This document shows positions 1 through 9,046 of a DNA stretch of 64,000 nt, piece after piece. Below the pieces are notes generated by a model that made no database searches, was not told the DNA's origin, and saw nothing but the letters and a program-made list of their open reading frames with translations. A program made the translations under genes and the position numbers. The DNA is from Planctomicrobium piriforme (GTDB taxonomy: Bacteria; Planctomycetota; Planctomycetia; Planctomycetales; Planctomycetaceae). The stretch is taken from NCBI GenBank assembly GCA_945860955.1, contig CAMATH010000014.1:22998-86997 (forward strand), written 5' to 3'. How positions within the stretch are numbered: the stretch's first letter is position 1; every line of letters starts with the position of its first letter.

Positions 1-87
1 GATCCGGCTTGACATGACAATGTCGGAGTCCGATCCGGTCCCTCGCAACCATTCGCCGCGGCGCGGCACCAGGTCATTCAGCTCCAC
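1..87 (-). CDS. mcsB: Protein arginine kinase McsB, N-terminal fragment (runs off the window)
   Basis: Only the first 29 codons lie in the window. Read on the minus strand from a GTG at 87 they give VELNDLVPRRGEWLRGTG followed by a short SDSDIVMSSRI stretch. This matches the typical start of McsB, where a GEWLxGTGP segment is followed by DIVxSSRIRLARN. McsB is a guanido-kinase-type enzyme that phosphorylates arginines on proteins and marks them for ClpCP. A GGAAGAG ribosome-binding site sits about 8 nt before the GTG. An ATG at 107 is out of frame and stops quickly. The gene follows mcsA by 41 nt, the usual mcsA-mcsB order. The call rests on a short but characteristic segment. Confidence 0.82.
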   Translation of the reverse strand, partial: MELNDLVPRRGEWLRGTGSDSDIVMSSRI

Positions 88-128
88 GACTGCTCTTCCT
101 TGTTCATGCTACACCGGTCCACTGGGGT

Positions 129-623
129 TTATGCTTCGCCAGCGTCGGCCGACTCGTGTTCCAGCGACTGGATCTGATCGCGCAGTTTGGCTGCCTGTTC
201 ATACGACTCTTCCGCAACCGCCGCCTGAAGTTCGTTTCGCAATCGGACCAGTTCATAGCGTTTGCGACTGTCGACCGGAGCGCGGCGGGGGAATTTTCCC
301 ACATGCTGGGTGTCGCCGTGAATGTTCTCGAGCAACGGCACGAGTTCGTCTCGAAACGCGGTGTAGCACTGGGGGCAACCGAGGCGCCCCTGGCTGCGGA
401 ATTCGCGAAACGTGAGTTTGCAGTGCGGGCAAACCAAGCGTTCCAATTCCTCCAACTCCGACTCGCTCATGCCGGCGGGATTGGCACTGGAGACGGGTTC
501 CGGAGAGGCGGTCACCATGTACTTCTGCGCGCACTCTTCGCACAGGTGCAGTTCCTGAGTCTGCCCTTTTTCAATCTCAGTCACGTGCAGAGTCGCCACT
601 TTGGGGCAGCGGTCGCATTTCAT
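129..623 (-). CDS. mcsA: McsA-like zinc-finger protein with UVR motif
   Basis: The 164-residue product has four CxxC pairs (residues 3/6, 28/31, 65/68, 83/86) and a C-terminal coiled UVR-type helix pair at about 119-156 (RLRNELQAAVAEESYEQAAK). This is the McsA layout. McsA binds metal and activates the arginine kinase McsB, whose start lies just downstream. The chosen start is the ATG giving MKCDRCPK, which places the first zinc pair at the N-terminus as in the family. The frame stays open upstream to 725, but that extension has no family resemblance. No ctsR is seen upstream. The gene diverges from trpE. Confidence 0.88.
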   Translation of the reverse strand: MKCDRCPKVATLHVTEIEKGQTQELHLCEECAQKYMVTASPEPVSSANPAGMSESELEELERLVCPHCKLTFREFRSQGRLGCPQCYTAFRDELVPLLENIHGDTQHVGKFPRRAPVDSRKRYELVRLRNELQAAVAEESYEQAAKLRDQIQSLEHESADAGEA

Positions 624-894
624 TCCTGGTTCGCCCTGGCGAATCGCCAATGCGGGGATTGGCTGGTCGACGACGTGCGGTGGTTGGATCGATCCAACGC
701 ACGGGCGAATCGAACGCGAACACACGTCGCGCCGGCCGGCTTGGACAGATCCCCGGAACGTCTGCTAAAACAGTGTTGCATTCTACCCGTAGGGAGGGGG
801 CTGTCAAGCCGCGTTCCCGCCACGGAGAATCACCTAAATCACCACCCGGCTTATGGATGCGACACGCCTCCTCGGCCGACCCCTCGGGTAACCC
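624..894. other. Divergent intergenic region mcsA / trpE
   Basis: The region holds the promoters of mcsA (minus) and trpE (plus). I see no tRNA, no leader peptide with Trp codons and no convincing attenuator hairpin ahead of trpE. The open frames here are not supported as genes. Confidence 0.5.
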
Positions 895-2382
895 ATGTCC
901 CGTTTTCTCCCCGACTTTGAGACTTTTTCCCGGTTGGCCTCGCAGGGGAGTCTCGTTCCCATTTACCGCCAACTCGTGGCGGACACCCTCACCCCCCTGT
1001 CCGCCTACAGCAAACTCCAGTGGGGCGAGTCGAGTTTCCTTTTCGAAAGTGTCGTCGGCGGTGAGCAGATCGGCCGGTTCAGCTTTTTAGGTGCCGATCC
1101 GTTTTTGCAGATCGAGGCGTTTGGCAACACCGTGGTCGTCACCCAGGACGGGGTCCCGCAAAGTCACACTTCGGACGATCCTCTTCGAGATCTCGAAGAA
1201 CTCGTCGCGAAATACCGCGCGCCTCATGTTCCCGGACTGCCCCGATTCTGCGGTGGAGCCGTGGGGTATTTCAGTTACGACGTGGTCCGCTACACCGAGC
1301 GGCTGCCGAACGCCCCGACCGACGACCGGCAACTCCCCGATCTCTCATTCGCTCTCTACGACCGCATGGTCATCTTCGACCAGATCCGCAAGACGATTCT
1401 GGTGGTGGCCCACGCCCAGACCCAGGGAGGTGACTTGCGGGCGCTGTACGACGCCGCCTGCGAACGGATTGACGAAACCTGCCGCCGACTGCACCGGGGC
1501 GCGGTCAACCTGCAACTGACCGACATCGACCTTTCGGGCGACCCGCATCTGGAATGGAAGTCCAATTTCACCCGGGATGGATTTGAAAACGCCGTCCGCA
1601 AGTGTCAGGAGTACATTCGCGCGGGCGATATCTTTCAAGTCGTGATCAGCCAACGGCTACAAATCGAAACTTCGACCCGCCCGATCGACATCTACCGGGC
1701 GCTGCGGATCGTGAACCCCAGCCCGTTCATGTTTCTGCTCCGCACCCCCGGCGTCAACCTGGTCGGGGCGTCTCCAGAAATCATGGTGCGGGTCGAAGAG
1801 GGCGAAGTGACCATTCGACCGCTCGCCGGTACCCGACCACGCGGCAAGAGTGACGAAGAGGACGCCAAGCTCGAACGGGAACTGCTGGCCGACCCCAAAG
1901 AGTGTGCCGAGCATGTCATGCTGGTCGACCTTGCCCGGAACGATGTCGGCCGGGTCGCGCAGTATGGCTCGGTCGAACTCTCGGATGTGATGAAGGTCGA
2001 ACGCTACAGCCACGTGATGCACATCACGTCGAACGTTATCGGCCAGTTGCAACCGGGAAAAACGGCGCTCGACGCGCTGCGGGCGGGATTGCCGGCAGGA
2101 ACCGTTTCGGGGGCTCCCAAGGTGCGGGCCATGCAGATCATTGACGAGATCGAACCACACCGTCGCGGCCCCTACGCGGGCGCGGTCGGGTACATGGACT
2201 TCACCGGCAATATGGACACCTGCATCGCGCTCCGCACCCTGGTAATGATCGGCCAGACTGCGTACGTGCAGGCGGGAGCCGGGATCGTCGCCGACAGCGT
2301 CCCCAGCGAGGAATACCAGGAAACGCTCAACAAGGCGAAAGGGCTGATGAAGGCGATCGAGATCGCTCAGCGGCAATTGTAA
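895..2382 (+). CDS. trpE: Anthranilate synthase component I
   Basis: The 495-residue product would convert chorismate plus ammonia (supplied by the TrpG amidotransferase) to anthranilate, the first step of tryptophan synthesis. The N-terminal half carries an FLFES segment (about residues 49-53) equivalent to the LLES feedback site of TrpE. The C-terminal chorismate-binding domain has [59 protein letters not shown] and the terminal [15 protein letters not shown]. These are full-length and intact. The alternative is PabB (aminodeoxychorismate synthase), but the length and FES-type site favour TrpE. No trpG or other trp gene is adjacent, so this is a stand-alone trpE. Confidence 0.93.
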   Translation: MSRFLPDFETFSRLASQGSLVPIYRQLVADTLTPLSAYSKLQWGESSFLFESVVGGEQIGRFSFLGADPFLQIEAFGNTVVVTQDGVPQSHTSDDPLRDLEELVAKYRAPHVPGLPRFCGGAVGYFSYDVVRYTERLPNAPTDDRQLPDLSFALYDRMVIFDQIRKTILVVAHAQTQGGDLRALYDAACERIDETCRRLHRGAVNLQLTDIDLSGDPHLEWKSNFTRDGFENAVRKCQEYIRAGDIFQVVISQRLQIETSTRPIDIYRALRIVNPSPFMFLLRTPGVNLVGASPEIMVRVEEGEVTIRPLAGTRPRGKSDEEDAKLERELLADPKECAEHVMLVDLARNDVGRVAQYGSVELSDVMKVERYSHVMHITSNVIGQLQPGKTALDALRAGLPAGTVSGAPKVRAMQIIDEIEPHRRGPYAGAVGYMDFTGNMDTCIALRTLVMIGQTAYVQAGAGIVADSVPSEEYQETLNKAKGLMKAIEIAQRQL

Positions 2383-2495
2383 GGGACGCCACCGCTAACG
2401 ATCTCCGAACAGTGTCGTAAGATCCACTTTCGTTTAATGGTTTCTCCCACGCCGTTCTTTCATTTCACTCCGAACCAAATCACTGGCCGTCTCGA

Positions 2496-3887
2496 CTACG
2501 ACGGGCTCTTGCGCAACGCGCGGAAGATTTTTCCCCCCGCGTACCCCGCCCGCGAACCGAGCTTTTCCTCCAATCGCAAAAGCTGATTGTACTTGGCCAA
2601 TCTCTCACTACGAGCGACTGAGCCGATCTTGATCTGACCCGCCCCGGTCGCGACCGCCAGGTCGGCGATGAAGGAATCTTCGGTTTCTCCACTGCGGGCG
2701 GAGACGACCGGCCAATACCCGACCGAGAGCGCCATCCGCAATGTCACCAGCGTCTCTGTCAACGAACCAATCTGGTTCAGCTTGATCAGCACGCTGTTGG
2801 CGCAACCCCTTTCAACCCCCCACTTCAGTCGCTCGGGATTCGTCACAAACAAATCATCGCCAATCAGTTGCAATCTCCCCCCGAGCCGATTCGTCAACAG
2901 GTTCCACCCGTCCCAGTCATCCTCGGCACAACCATCCTCAACGCTGATCAACGGATAACGCCGCGACCAGTCGTCGAGCAGGTCGACCATCCCCGCCGCG
3001 TCGAATTCCACATCTCCCCCCGACCGCAACCGGTAGCGGCCGGCATCAAAAAAGTGCGTACTGGCGACATCCAGTCCCAAGGCGACATCGATCCCCGGCC
3101 GCAGTCCCGCCTGTTCAATCGCCAGCGTCAAAAACGACAGCGCCATTTCATTGCTGGTCAGCCGCGGTCCATAACCCCCCTCGTCCCCGACCAGCACCCC
3201 TTCGCAACCAGCCGATGTCAGCGCCTCTCCCAGTCGCCGGTAGATGGAAACGATCCACCCGAGCGCCTCGCGATAACTGCCGGCCCCCACGGGGAGTATC
3301 AGGAAATCCTGCAAGTCGAGATTGCGACCCGCATGCAATCCCCCGGAAATCATGTTGACCATGGGCAGTGGCAGCAGCAGTTCCTGACCCAAAGGTGCCA
3401 GTGATGCATCCGACATTCCCATCCGCCCTGGCGTCCGTAATTCGACGGGAAGGGCCGTCTGTTGCCACAGATCGAGCAGATGAACCACCAAGTCGACGCG
3501 CCGCGCGACCGCCGCCGCCTGAGCGTTCGCCAGCGAGATTCCCAAAATCGCGTTGGCCCCCAGTCGCGATTTGTGCGGCGAACCATCCAACTCAAGCAGA
3601 CGGCGATCGAGGGCGACCTGATCGACAGCATCCATTCCCACACATTCCGGTCCCAGCACCGCCGCGACGGATTGCACCGCTTTCAAAACCCCCTGGCCAC
3701 CGAAACGGGTGGGATCACCGTCACGCAACTCGTGCGCTTCGAATTGACCGGTACTCGCGCCACTGGGAACGATCGCCCGACCAACGGCGTGAGGTCCACA
3801 GTGGACCTCAACCTCAACGGTCGGTTTGCCCCGACTGTCGAGAACCTCGCGGGCATGAACGTGAGTGATCTTGGTGGGATGTGACAT
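2496..3887 (-). CDS. Divergent enolase homologue with altered active site
   Basis: The 463-residue product has the whole enolase fold: LDSRGKPTVEVEV and PSGASTG at the N-terminus, GGLHA, the acid/base glutamate in VGDEGG, metal ligands in GLDVA, SVEDGCAEDDW and GDDLFVTN, and the catalytic lysine region LIKLNQIGSLTET. Two normally invariant positions differ. The SHRSGETED loop reads SARSGETED (Ala397 in place of the substrate-phosphate His), and QEFM reads QDFL (Asp194 in place of Glu). It may therefore be a weak or repurposed enolase, although an active enolase is not excluded. The ATG at 3887 overlaps the stop of the response regulator by one base (TGATG), so translation is probably coupled. 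A TTG one codon earlier is less likely. Confidence 0.8.
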   Translation of the reverse strand: MSHPTKITHVHAREVLDSRGKPTVEVEVHCGPHAVGRAIVPSGASTGQFEAHELRDGDPTRFGGQGVLKAVQSVAAVLGPECVGMDAVDQVALDRRLLELDGSPHKSRLGANAILGISLANAQAAAVARRVDLVVHLLDLWQQTALPVELRTPGRMGMSDASLAPLGQELLLPLPMVNMISGGLHAGRNLDLQDFLILPVGAGSYREALGWIVSIYRRLGEALTSAGCEGVLVGDEGGYGPRLTSNEMALSFLTLAIEQAGLRPGIDVALGLDVASTHFFDAGRYRLRSGGDVEFDAAGMVDLLDDWSRRYPLISVEDGCAEDDWDGWNLLTNRLGGRLQLIGDDLFVTNPERLKWGVERGCANSVLIKLNQIGSLTETLVTLRMALSVGYWPVVSARSGETEDSFIADLAVATGAGQIKIGSVARSERLAKYNQLLRLEEKLGSRAGYAGGKIFRALRKSPS

Positions 3888-5332
3888 CAATCCAGTCTGT
3901 CTTGATCGGGGAAATCTCGCTTCATCGAACGGATTTTGCCGCGTAACGTCGGGCGGCTCAATCCCAGCAGTTCGGCGGCCGAGGCCTGGTTACCATGTGT
4001 TCTTTTCATCGCGCCGGTCACCACAATTCGGTCGAACTGGCGCAGCGCCCGCCGATACAGACCCCGCTCCTGGGACAGTAATCCCGCGTCGACCTCGCGT
4101 GCCAGTGACTCCCAGGTCGCAACCACATTGGAGTCCACCTCTGACGACTCTTCCGGAACCGGTTGTCGCAAAAACTCAGAAGGCAGATACTCGGGAATCA
4201 ACACGGGGCCCGACGATCGAATCAGTGACTCCCGAATCACGTTTTGCAATTCGCGCACATTGCCCGGCCAGTTGTACTGCTGCATTCGCTCGAGGGACTC
4301 TTCCGAAATGGAAGTGACCGCCGTTCCCAGTTGGCGGTTCTTGCGAAACAAGAAGTAGTGGGCAAGTTCGGCGATGTCCTGAGCCCGGTCACGCAGCGGC
4401 GGCAACGCGATCGTGAATCCGCGGAGGCGAAAGTACAGATCTTTGCGGAACCGCTGATGTTCCATCAACTGCTCGAGATCCTGGGTGGAGGTCGCCAGAA
4501 TCCGCACATCGGCGACCTGAGTCTCGCCCCCCCCCACGCGCTCAAACTGTTTGTCTTCCAGTAATCGCAACAGTCGGGCCTGCGCGTCGTGCGACAATTC
4601 CCCCACTTCGTCGATCAGCAGGATCCCCCCCATCGCCTGTTCGACCTTCCCAATGCGACGCCGGTCGGCTCCCGGGTAGGCACCCGCTTCATGACCAAAC
4701 AGCTCGCCATCAATGTGTTGCGGTGAACGCCCCGCGCAGTTCACCAGCAGGAATGGCCCGCCACGACGGTCACTGTGCTGATAAATCGCTCGGGCCGCGA
4801 GTTCCTTGCCGGTTCCGACTTCGCCCAACAGCAGGACGCACCCTTGCTGCCCCGCCACCCGTCCAATCTGCTTGAACACCGAACGCATCGCGGCGCTGGA
4901 ACCCACCAGCAGATCCGCCTGCTCCGTCACCGGCCCTCCCTCTTCCATGATCGCGGGGCGACGCATGACCCGCGCCACCTCGGCTCCCTGTTTCACGATT
5001 TCTCGCAAATGCCCCGCGTCGAGTGGTTTGACCAGATAGTCGTACGCCCCGCGGCGCATCGCTTCGATCGCCGTTTCTGCGGTCCCGTGTCCTGTAATGA
5101 AAATCACCACGCATTTCGGGTCAATCGATCGCAATTGATCGAAGACCTTCAGTCCGTCGGCGTTCCCCAGGCGGATATCGAGAAGAATCACATCGGGCGA
5201 CTCGTCGCGCAGTTGGCGGACCGCGCTCTCCGCACTGTCGGCCTCGAGGACTGTGATCTCGTCCTGTGCGAACACCTGTTGGACACTGAACCGAATTCCC
5301 GGCTCGTCATCAACAATCAGCAACTTAAACAT
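3887..5332 (-). CDS. Sigma-54-type response regulator (NtrC family) with altered GAFTGA loop
   Basis: The 481-residue product has a receiver domain (residues 1-120; acidic pair Asp8/Asp9, phosphoacceptor Asp52 in LLDIRLG, Lys in YLVKPL), an AAA+ domain (about 140-375; Walker A GEVGTGKE, Walker [23 protein letters not shown]) and a C-terminal Fis-type helix-turn-helix (NQASAAELLGLSRPTLRGKI). The loop that contacts sigma-54 is normally GAFTGA; here it reads GAYPGA at 217-222, with proline in place of the key threonine. That makes normal sigma-54 activation doubtful. It overlaps the upstream kinase by 8 nt and the downstream enolase homologue by 1 nt. The kinase is the likely partner. Confidence 0.9.
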   Translation of the reverse strand: MFKLLIVDDEPGIRFSVQQVFAQDEITVLEADSAESAVRQLRDESPDVILLDIRLGNADGLKVFDQLRSIDPKCVVIFITGHGTAETAIEAMRRGAYDYLVKPLDAGHLREIVKQGAEVARVMRRPAIMEEGGPVTEQADLLVGSSAAMRSVFKQIGRVAGQQGCVLLLGEVGTGKELAARAIYQHSDRRGGPFLLVNCAGRSPQHIDGELFGHEAGAYPGADRRRIGKVEQAMGGILLIDEVGELSHDAQARLLRLLEDKQFERVGGGETQVADVRILATSTQDLEQLMEHQRFRKDLYFRLRGFTIALPPLRDRAQDIAELAHYFLFRKNRQLGTAVTSISEESLERMQQYNWPGNVRELQNVIRESLIRSSGPVLIPEYLPSEFLRQPVPEESSEVDSNVVATWESLAREVDAGLLSQERGLYRRALRQFDRIVVTGAMKRTHGNQASAAELLGLSRPTLRGKIRSMKRDFPDQDRLD

Positions 5333-6878
5333 TTGACGTCTCCTGCGGGTTCAGTCTTTTTTGGGTGGAGTCGCTCGTGAATGTCTCAATGACACAGGGC
5401 AATCGCATGATGAAACAGGCCCCACGCTCCACGCGGTTGGTGGCTCGCAACTCACCGCCGTGTTCCTCCACGATCCGGCGACTCACGGCCAGCCCCAGCC
5501 CAGTGCCCCGTTCCTTGGTCGTGACGAACGGTTCGAACAGGTGGTCCAGGACTTCGTTGGGAATTCCCTCACCGTTATCCAGAACCTCGACCTGGCAAAA
5601 CGGGGCTTCGTCCTCAGCCTGGGATTCGCGGTCCGGTGGGTGGAGCGCCACGCTCAGGGTTCCCCCTCCCGGCATCGCTTCGATTCCGTTCAGCAGCAGG
5701 TTGACCAGAACCTGCTGCAATTGACTGGGGTCGCCGTCAATCAAAATGGGCTGTTGCGCGGCGGCATAGCCGATCGTGACATTTTGCTGTGCCGCCCGGG
5801 CATGGACCAGATTCCCCACCCGTCGCACCGTGTCTCGCAAATCGTGCCGCGCGCGACGCTGCCGGGGCGGGCGGGCGAAGTCGAGCAAACTCTGAATCGT
5901 CCGCTCCATACGTTCAATTTCATCAAGAATGACCTGAAATTGACGTCCTTTGTCCTCGGTGTTGTGATCGGCGGGGGCGGAGCTTTTCGTGGGACGACCT
6001 GCCTGGGGAAATCCGGTCTGGACCAGCAGCTTCACGGAAGTGAGGGGATTTCGCAGTTCGTGGGCCACGCCGGCCGCCAGTTGCCCAACCGCCGCCAGGC
6101 GCTCGTTTCGCAACACCTCTCGTCGCGCCGAGTTGAGTTCGGTGACCGTCGTTTGCAGACGCTCTTGAACGCGGGCCACTTGCTGATCCAGGGATTCCAG
6201 GTCGGCCGGATCGGCCGACGAGACTTCGAGCCGACCCATGTCGGCATCGAACCCCTCCAGGCGGACGGTGATTCGCGAAATCTGTTTCCGTAATCGGGAC
6301 GCCGCCCGATACCCCAGCCAGACCCCCAGCATCGGCCCCGCGATGTTGAGAACCTGACGAATGGTCAGAACCAATTGGATGTAGTGACGAAATTCCGCCT
6401 GCCGTTGCTGAATCACCTGGTCATTCGACTCGATGAAGGTGTGACAGTCGGTCGACATCGCCGACGCCAGCCGAGCGAGTCTTCGAGATCGGGCCTGGCC
6501 TTCACTGGTTCGATCGAATTCCCCGACAACACCTTGAAATTCTTGAAAATTCGATTCAACTTGAGACAGAAGGCCCTTATCCTGTGGAGCGCCCAGCGCG
6601 CGCATTCGGCTCACCGCATTGGCAAAATCGATATTTGCAATCGGTTCCGAATCGAGTTCAATGGGGTCAATCAACCCGAGTTTGCTCTGGTACACCTTCC
6701 AGACCGCCTGCTGCATGTCGTTGGCGGCATCGACCGCCGCCACGTTGCGGGTCAGCAGATCCTGATACCCGTTGTCCTGCCATGCCATGAAGATGGTGGT
6801 CGACGTGCTGACGGCGAGCCACAAGCCGCCCAAAAGCAGCGTCGGACCCAGCACTTCTCTCCAAACTGGCAACTTCAT
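5325..6878 (-). CDS. Membrane sensor histidine kinase
   Basis: The 517-residue product starts at the ATG giving MKLPVWREVLGP. It has a transmembrane helix at about 11-31, a helical extracytoplasmic region of about 135 residues, a second membrane helix at about 168-190, a coiled linker, an H-box AGVAHELRNPLTS with phosphoacceptor His273, and an HATPase domain with N-box LLLNGIEAMPGGG, DNGEGIP and GTGLGLAVSRRIVEEHGG. The frame stays open upstream to 7100, but the extra 74 residues look like noncoding sequence. It overlaps the response regulator gene by 8 nt, so the two form a two-component pair. The sensed signal is unknown. Confidence 0.92.
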   Translation of the reverse strand: MKLPVWREVLGPTLLLGGLWLAVSTSTTIFMAWQDNGYQDLLTRNVAAVDAANDMQQAVWKVYQSKLGLIDPIELDSEPIANIDFANAVSRMRALGAPQDKGLLSQVESNFQEFQGVVGEFDRTSEGQARSRRLARLASAMSTDCHTFIESNDQVIQQRQAEFRHYIQLVLTIRQVLNIAGPMLGVWLGYRAASRLRKQISRITVRLEGFDADMGRLEVSSADPADLESLDQQVARVQERLQTTVTELNSARREVLRNERLAAVGQLAAGVAHELRNPLTSVKLLVQTGFPQAGRPTKSSAPADHNTEDKGRQFQVILDEIERMERTIQSLLDFARPPRQRRARHDLRDTVRRVGNLVHARAAQQNVTIGYAAAQQPILIDGDPSQLQQVLVNLLLNGIEAMPGGGTLSVALHPPDRESQAEDEAPFCQVEVLDNGEGIPNEVLDHLFEPFVTTKERGTGLGLAVSRRIVEEHGGELRATNRVERGACFIMRLPCVIETFTSDSTQKRLNPQETSNV

Positions 6879-7168
6879 CGAAAAGGGCGATCCCACTCGG
6901 CAGAACAACGGGTTTCGGGACTCGACAGGCTGAATCCCCGCGACAATCGTCCATGGTATCGGTCGCAATGGTGATGTTCCATGCGAACTTCGGTTTTCTT
7001 CGACCGCGAAATGCCGTAACGGGCCGGCACTGGGAAAAATCCCTTTCAGAATGGGAAAAAACACCGTTTGCAAGGCGGCAAACTTGCCATTCCGTCCCAC
7101 AGGTCTGGCCTCGCGGCTCCAATTTGCGGATACTACCCCACTTGAAACCGCCTCACCTGGAGTGACGA
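6879..7168. promoter_or_regulatory. Divergent control region between kinase operon and pyruvate kinase
   Basis: This 290-bp gap must hold promoters for the minus-strand kinase/regulator/enolase-like operon and for pyruvate kinase. A small perfect dyad, GTTTGC-aaggcg-GCAAAC, lies at 7066-7083, about 85 nt before the pyruvate kinase start, and could be an operator. I find no clear GG-N10-GC sigma-54 promoter. Confidence 0.35.
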
Positions 7169-8629
7169 ATGCCCCACCTCACCACCGGCGAACGGATGAC
7201 GTTCGTCAAAACAAAAATCGTCGCGACCATTGGGCCCGCGGTACAAACCGTCGAGAAACTCACGCAACTCGTCCAGGCGGGAGTCGATGTTTTCCGCCTC
7301 AATTTCGCCCATGGCCAACACGACTGGCTGTCCAAGATGCTTGCGAATATCCGCGAAGTCTCCCGAATTCTGGGACGGCCGGTTGGAGTTCTGGGAGATC
7401 TTTCCGGACCGAAAATCCGCCTCGAAGAAATTCCGGGTGGGGTCGCGAGATGCGCCATGGGGGATCAGTTCATCTTCGCGCGCGAAGCCGACCCGACCGA
7501 TCCAAAGGTCTTCACCTGCACCTACGACCGGCTGATCGACGACCTGCGGGTGAATGACCGGGTTCTGCTGGCCGACGGGACCGTCGGGCTGCGGGTCGTC
7601 GAGCAAACAGACGAACGGGTGATCTGTGTCGTGGAACAGCCGGGTGAGGTCCGCAGCAGACAGGGGGTGAACCTCCCCGGTGCCGTCCTCAGTACCCCCA
7701 GTCTCACCGAGAAAGACCGCGCCGACCTGAAATGGGCATTGGCCAACGGCGTCGATTTCATCAGCCTGTCGTTCGTGCGGTCGGCAGACGACATTCGGCT
7801 GTTGCGTTCAGAGATCGCCGCGTTCGGGCCGAAGTACGAACCGCAAATCGTCTCGAAAATCGAAAAACTCGAAGCGGTCAACGACCTCGACCAGATCCTG
7901 GAGCAGACCGATGTGGTGATGGTCGCCCGGGGGGATCTGGGGGTCGAGGTCGACCTCGCTCAGGTTCCCATGATCCAGAAGCGAATCATTCGCCTGTGCA
8001 ATCAGCACCGTGTCCCGGTGATCACCGCGACACAGATGCTGGAGAGCATGACGCACTGCAACCGCCCGACGCGAGCCGAGGCGACCGATGTCGCCAACGC
8101 GGTTCTCGATGGAACCGATGCCGTGATGCTCTCGGGGGAGACGGCGGTGGGCGACTACCCGGTCGAATCGGTCCGCACGATGAACCGCATCGCGCATGAG
8201 GCGGAACGGGTATTGTCCCCCGCGCGAGGCAACGACCCGTTCAGTCAGTTGCGATCGCGGGCGATGGCGGTGACCGAGGCGGTCACCGTCGGTGCGGTGC
8301 GAGCCGCCGAGCATTTGACGGCCGACCTGATTGTGGTGGTGACGAAAACGGGCAAGACCGCGCTCGCGATCTCCCGGCAACGGAGTCAGACTCCCGTGTT
8401 GTCACTGACCTCGTCCGAAGAAACCGCGCGACGCCTGGCCCTCTATTGGGGCATCACTCCGCTTTGCACGCCCATCAGCCAGGCGACACCTCCCGAGATC
8501 CTGAAGTTCGTTGTTGATTGGGGGAAGCGGGAAGGAGTGTTGCGTTCGGGAGCGAAGATCATCCTGATCGCGTCGTCCGGAACTTCGACCGTCGGGCACG
8601 ATGTGATGCTGGTTCACTCCGTCCCCTGA
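7169..8629 (+). CDS. pyk: Pyruvate kinase
   Basis: The 486-residue product converts phosphoenolpyruvate and ADP to pyruvate and ATP. Motifs run in order: KTKIVATIGPA, VFRLNFAHG (Ser of the usual NFSHG is Ala), GDLSGPKIR, the B domain at about 80-175, IVSKIEKLEAV with the active-site Lys, MVARGDLGVEV, the MLESMTHCNRPTRAE signature and DGTDAVMLSGETAVGDYP. The C-terminal domain is complete. It is transcribed away from the operon that contains an enolase homologue, so two homologues of consecutive glycolytic enzymes share one control region. Confidence 0.95.
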   Translation: MPHLTTGERMTFVKTKIVATIGPAVQTVEKLTQLVQAGVDVFRLNFAHGQHDWLSKMLANIREVSRILGRPVGVLGDLSGPKIRLEEIPGGVARCAMGDQFIFAREADPTDPKVFTCTYDRLIDDLRVNDRVLLADGTVGLRVVEQTDERVICVVEQPGEVRSRQGVNLPGAVLSTPSLTEKDRADLKWALANGVDFISLSFVRSADDIRLLRSEIAAFGPKYEPQIVSKIEKLEAVNDLDQILEQTDVVMVARGDLGVEVDLAQVPMIQKRIIRLCNQHRVPVITATQMLESMTHCNRPTRAEATDVANAVLDGTDAVMLSGETAVGDYPVESVRTMNRIAHEAERVLSPARGNDPFSQLRSRAMAVTEAVTVGAVRAAEHLTADLIVVVTKTGKTALAISRQRSQTPVLSLTSSEETARRLALYWGITPLCTPISQATPPEILKFVVDWGKREGVLRSGAKIILIASSGTSTVGHDVMLVHSVP

Positions 8630-9046
8630 TGGGGATCTCTTCATCCACGTCAACCTGCTTGTAATGTTTCGCCCAATCGCACCGTCAAGCGAACGCGTTG
8701 ACCCGACGCATTGACACACATCTCCGGCAATGTCTTGGGCGGCCCAAAGTGCGTCGCCCGAACTGCACAACGTAGGCGGCACTCTCTGAGTGCCGGCCCC
8801 ATGTGCGTCCGCCGCGAAAAAACACGCCCGAAGGCCATCCCCACGACCCGGTCGGTACCTTTCCGCCAATCCGCTTCCGTCAACGCCGATCTATTAAGAC
8901 ACAGTTCCGGCAATGTCGACGGCGACCCAAAGTGCGTCTCTCGGACGGCGCACCAACAGCGGGCCGCGCACTCAGAAAGTGCGGGCTACGTTGCCGAAAT
9001 CGCCCCGTTGAACCCAACACAACCACGGCTTTTTCTTAACGGAACC
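8630..9046. repeat. Intergenic region with a diverged direct repeat
   Basis: No gene is supported here. Two related segments lie at about 8714-8800 and 8899-8990. Each begins with TCCGGCAATGTC or a close variant, continues with CCCAAAGTGCGTC, and then holds a CACTC-gag/aaa-GTGC hairpin. They are about 185 bp apart. They look like copies of an intergenic repeat and not coding sequence. Confidence 0.5.

Noticed and set aside
624..894. Trp leader peptide or attenuator before trpE
   Set aside because: No short frame with Trp codons and no terminator/antiterminator hairpins were seen.
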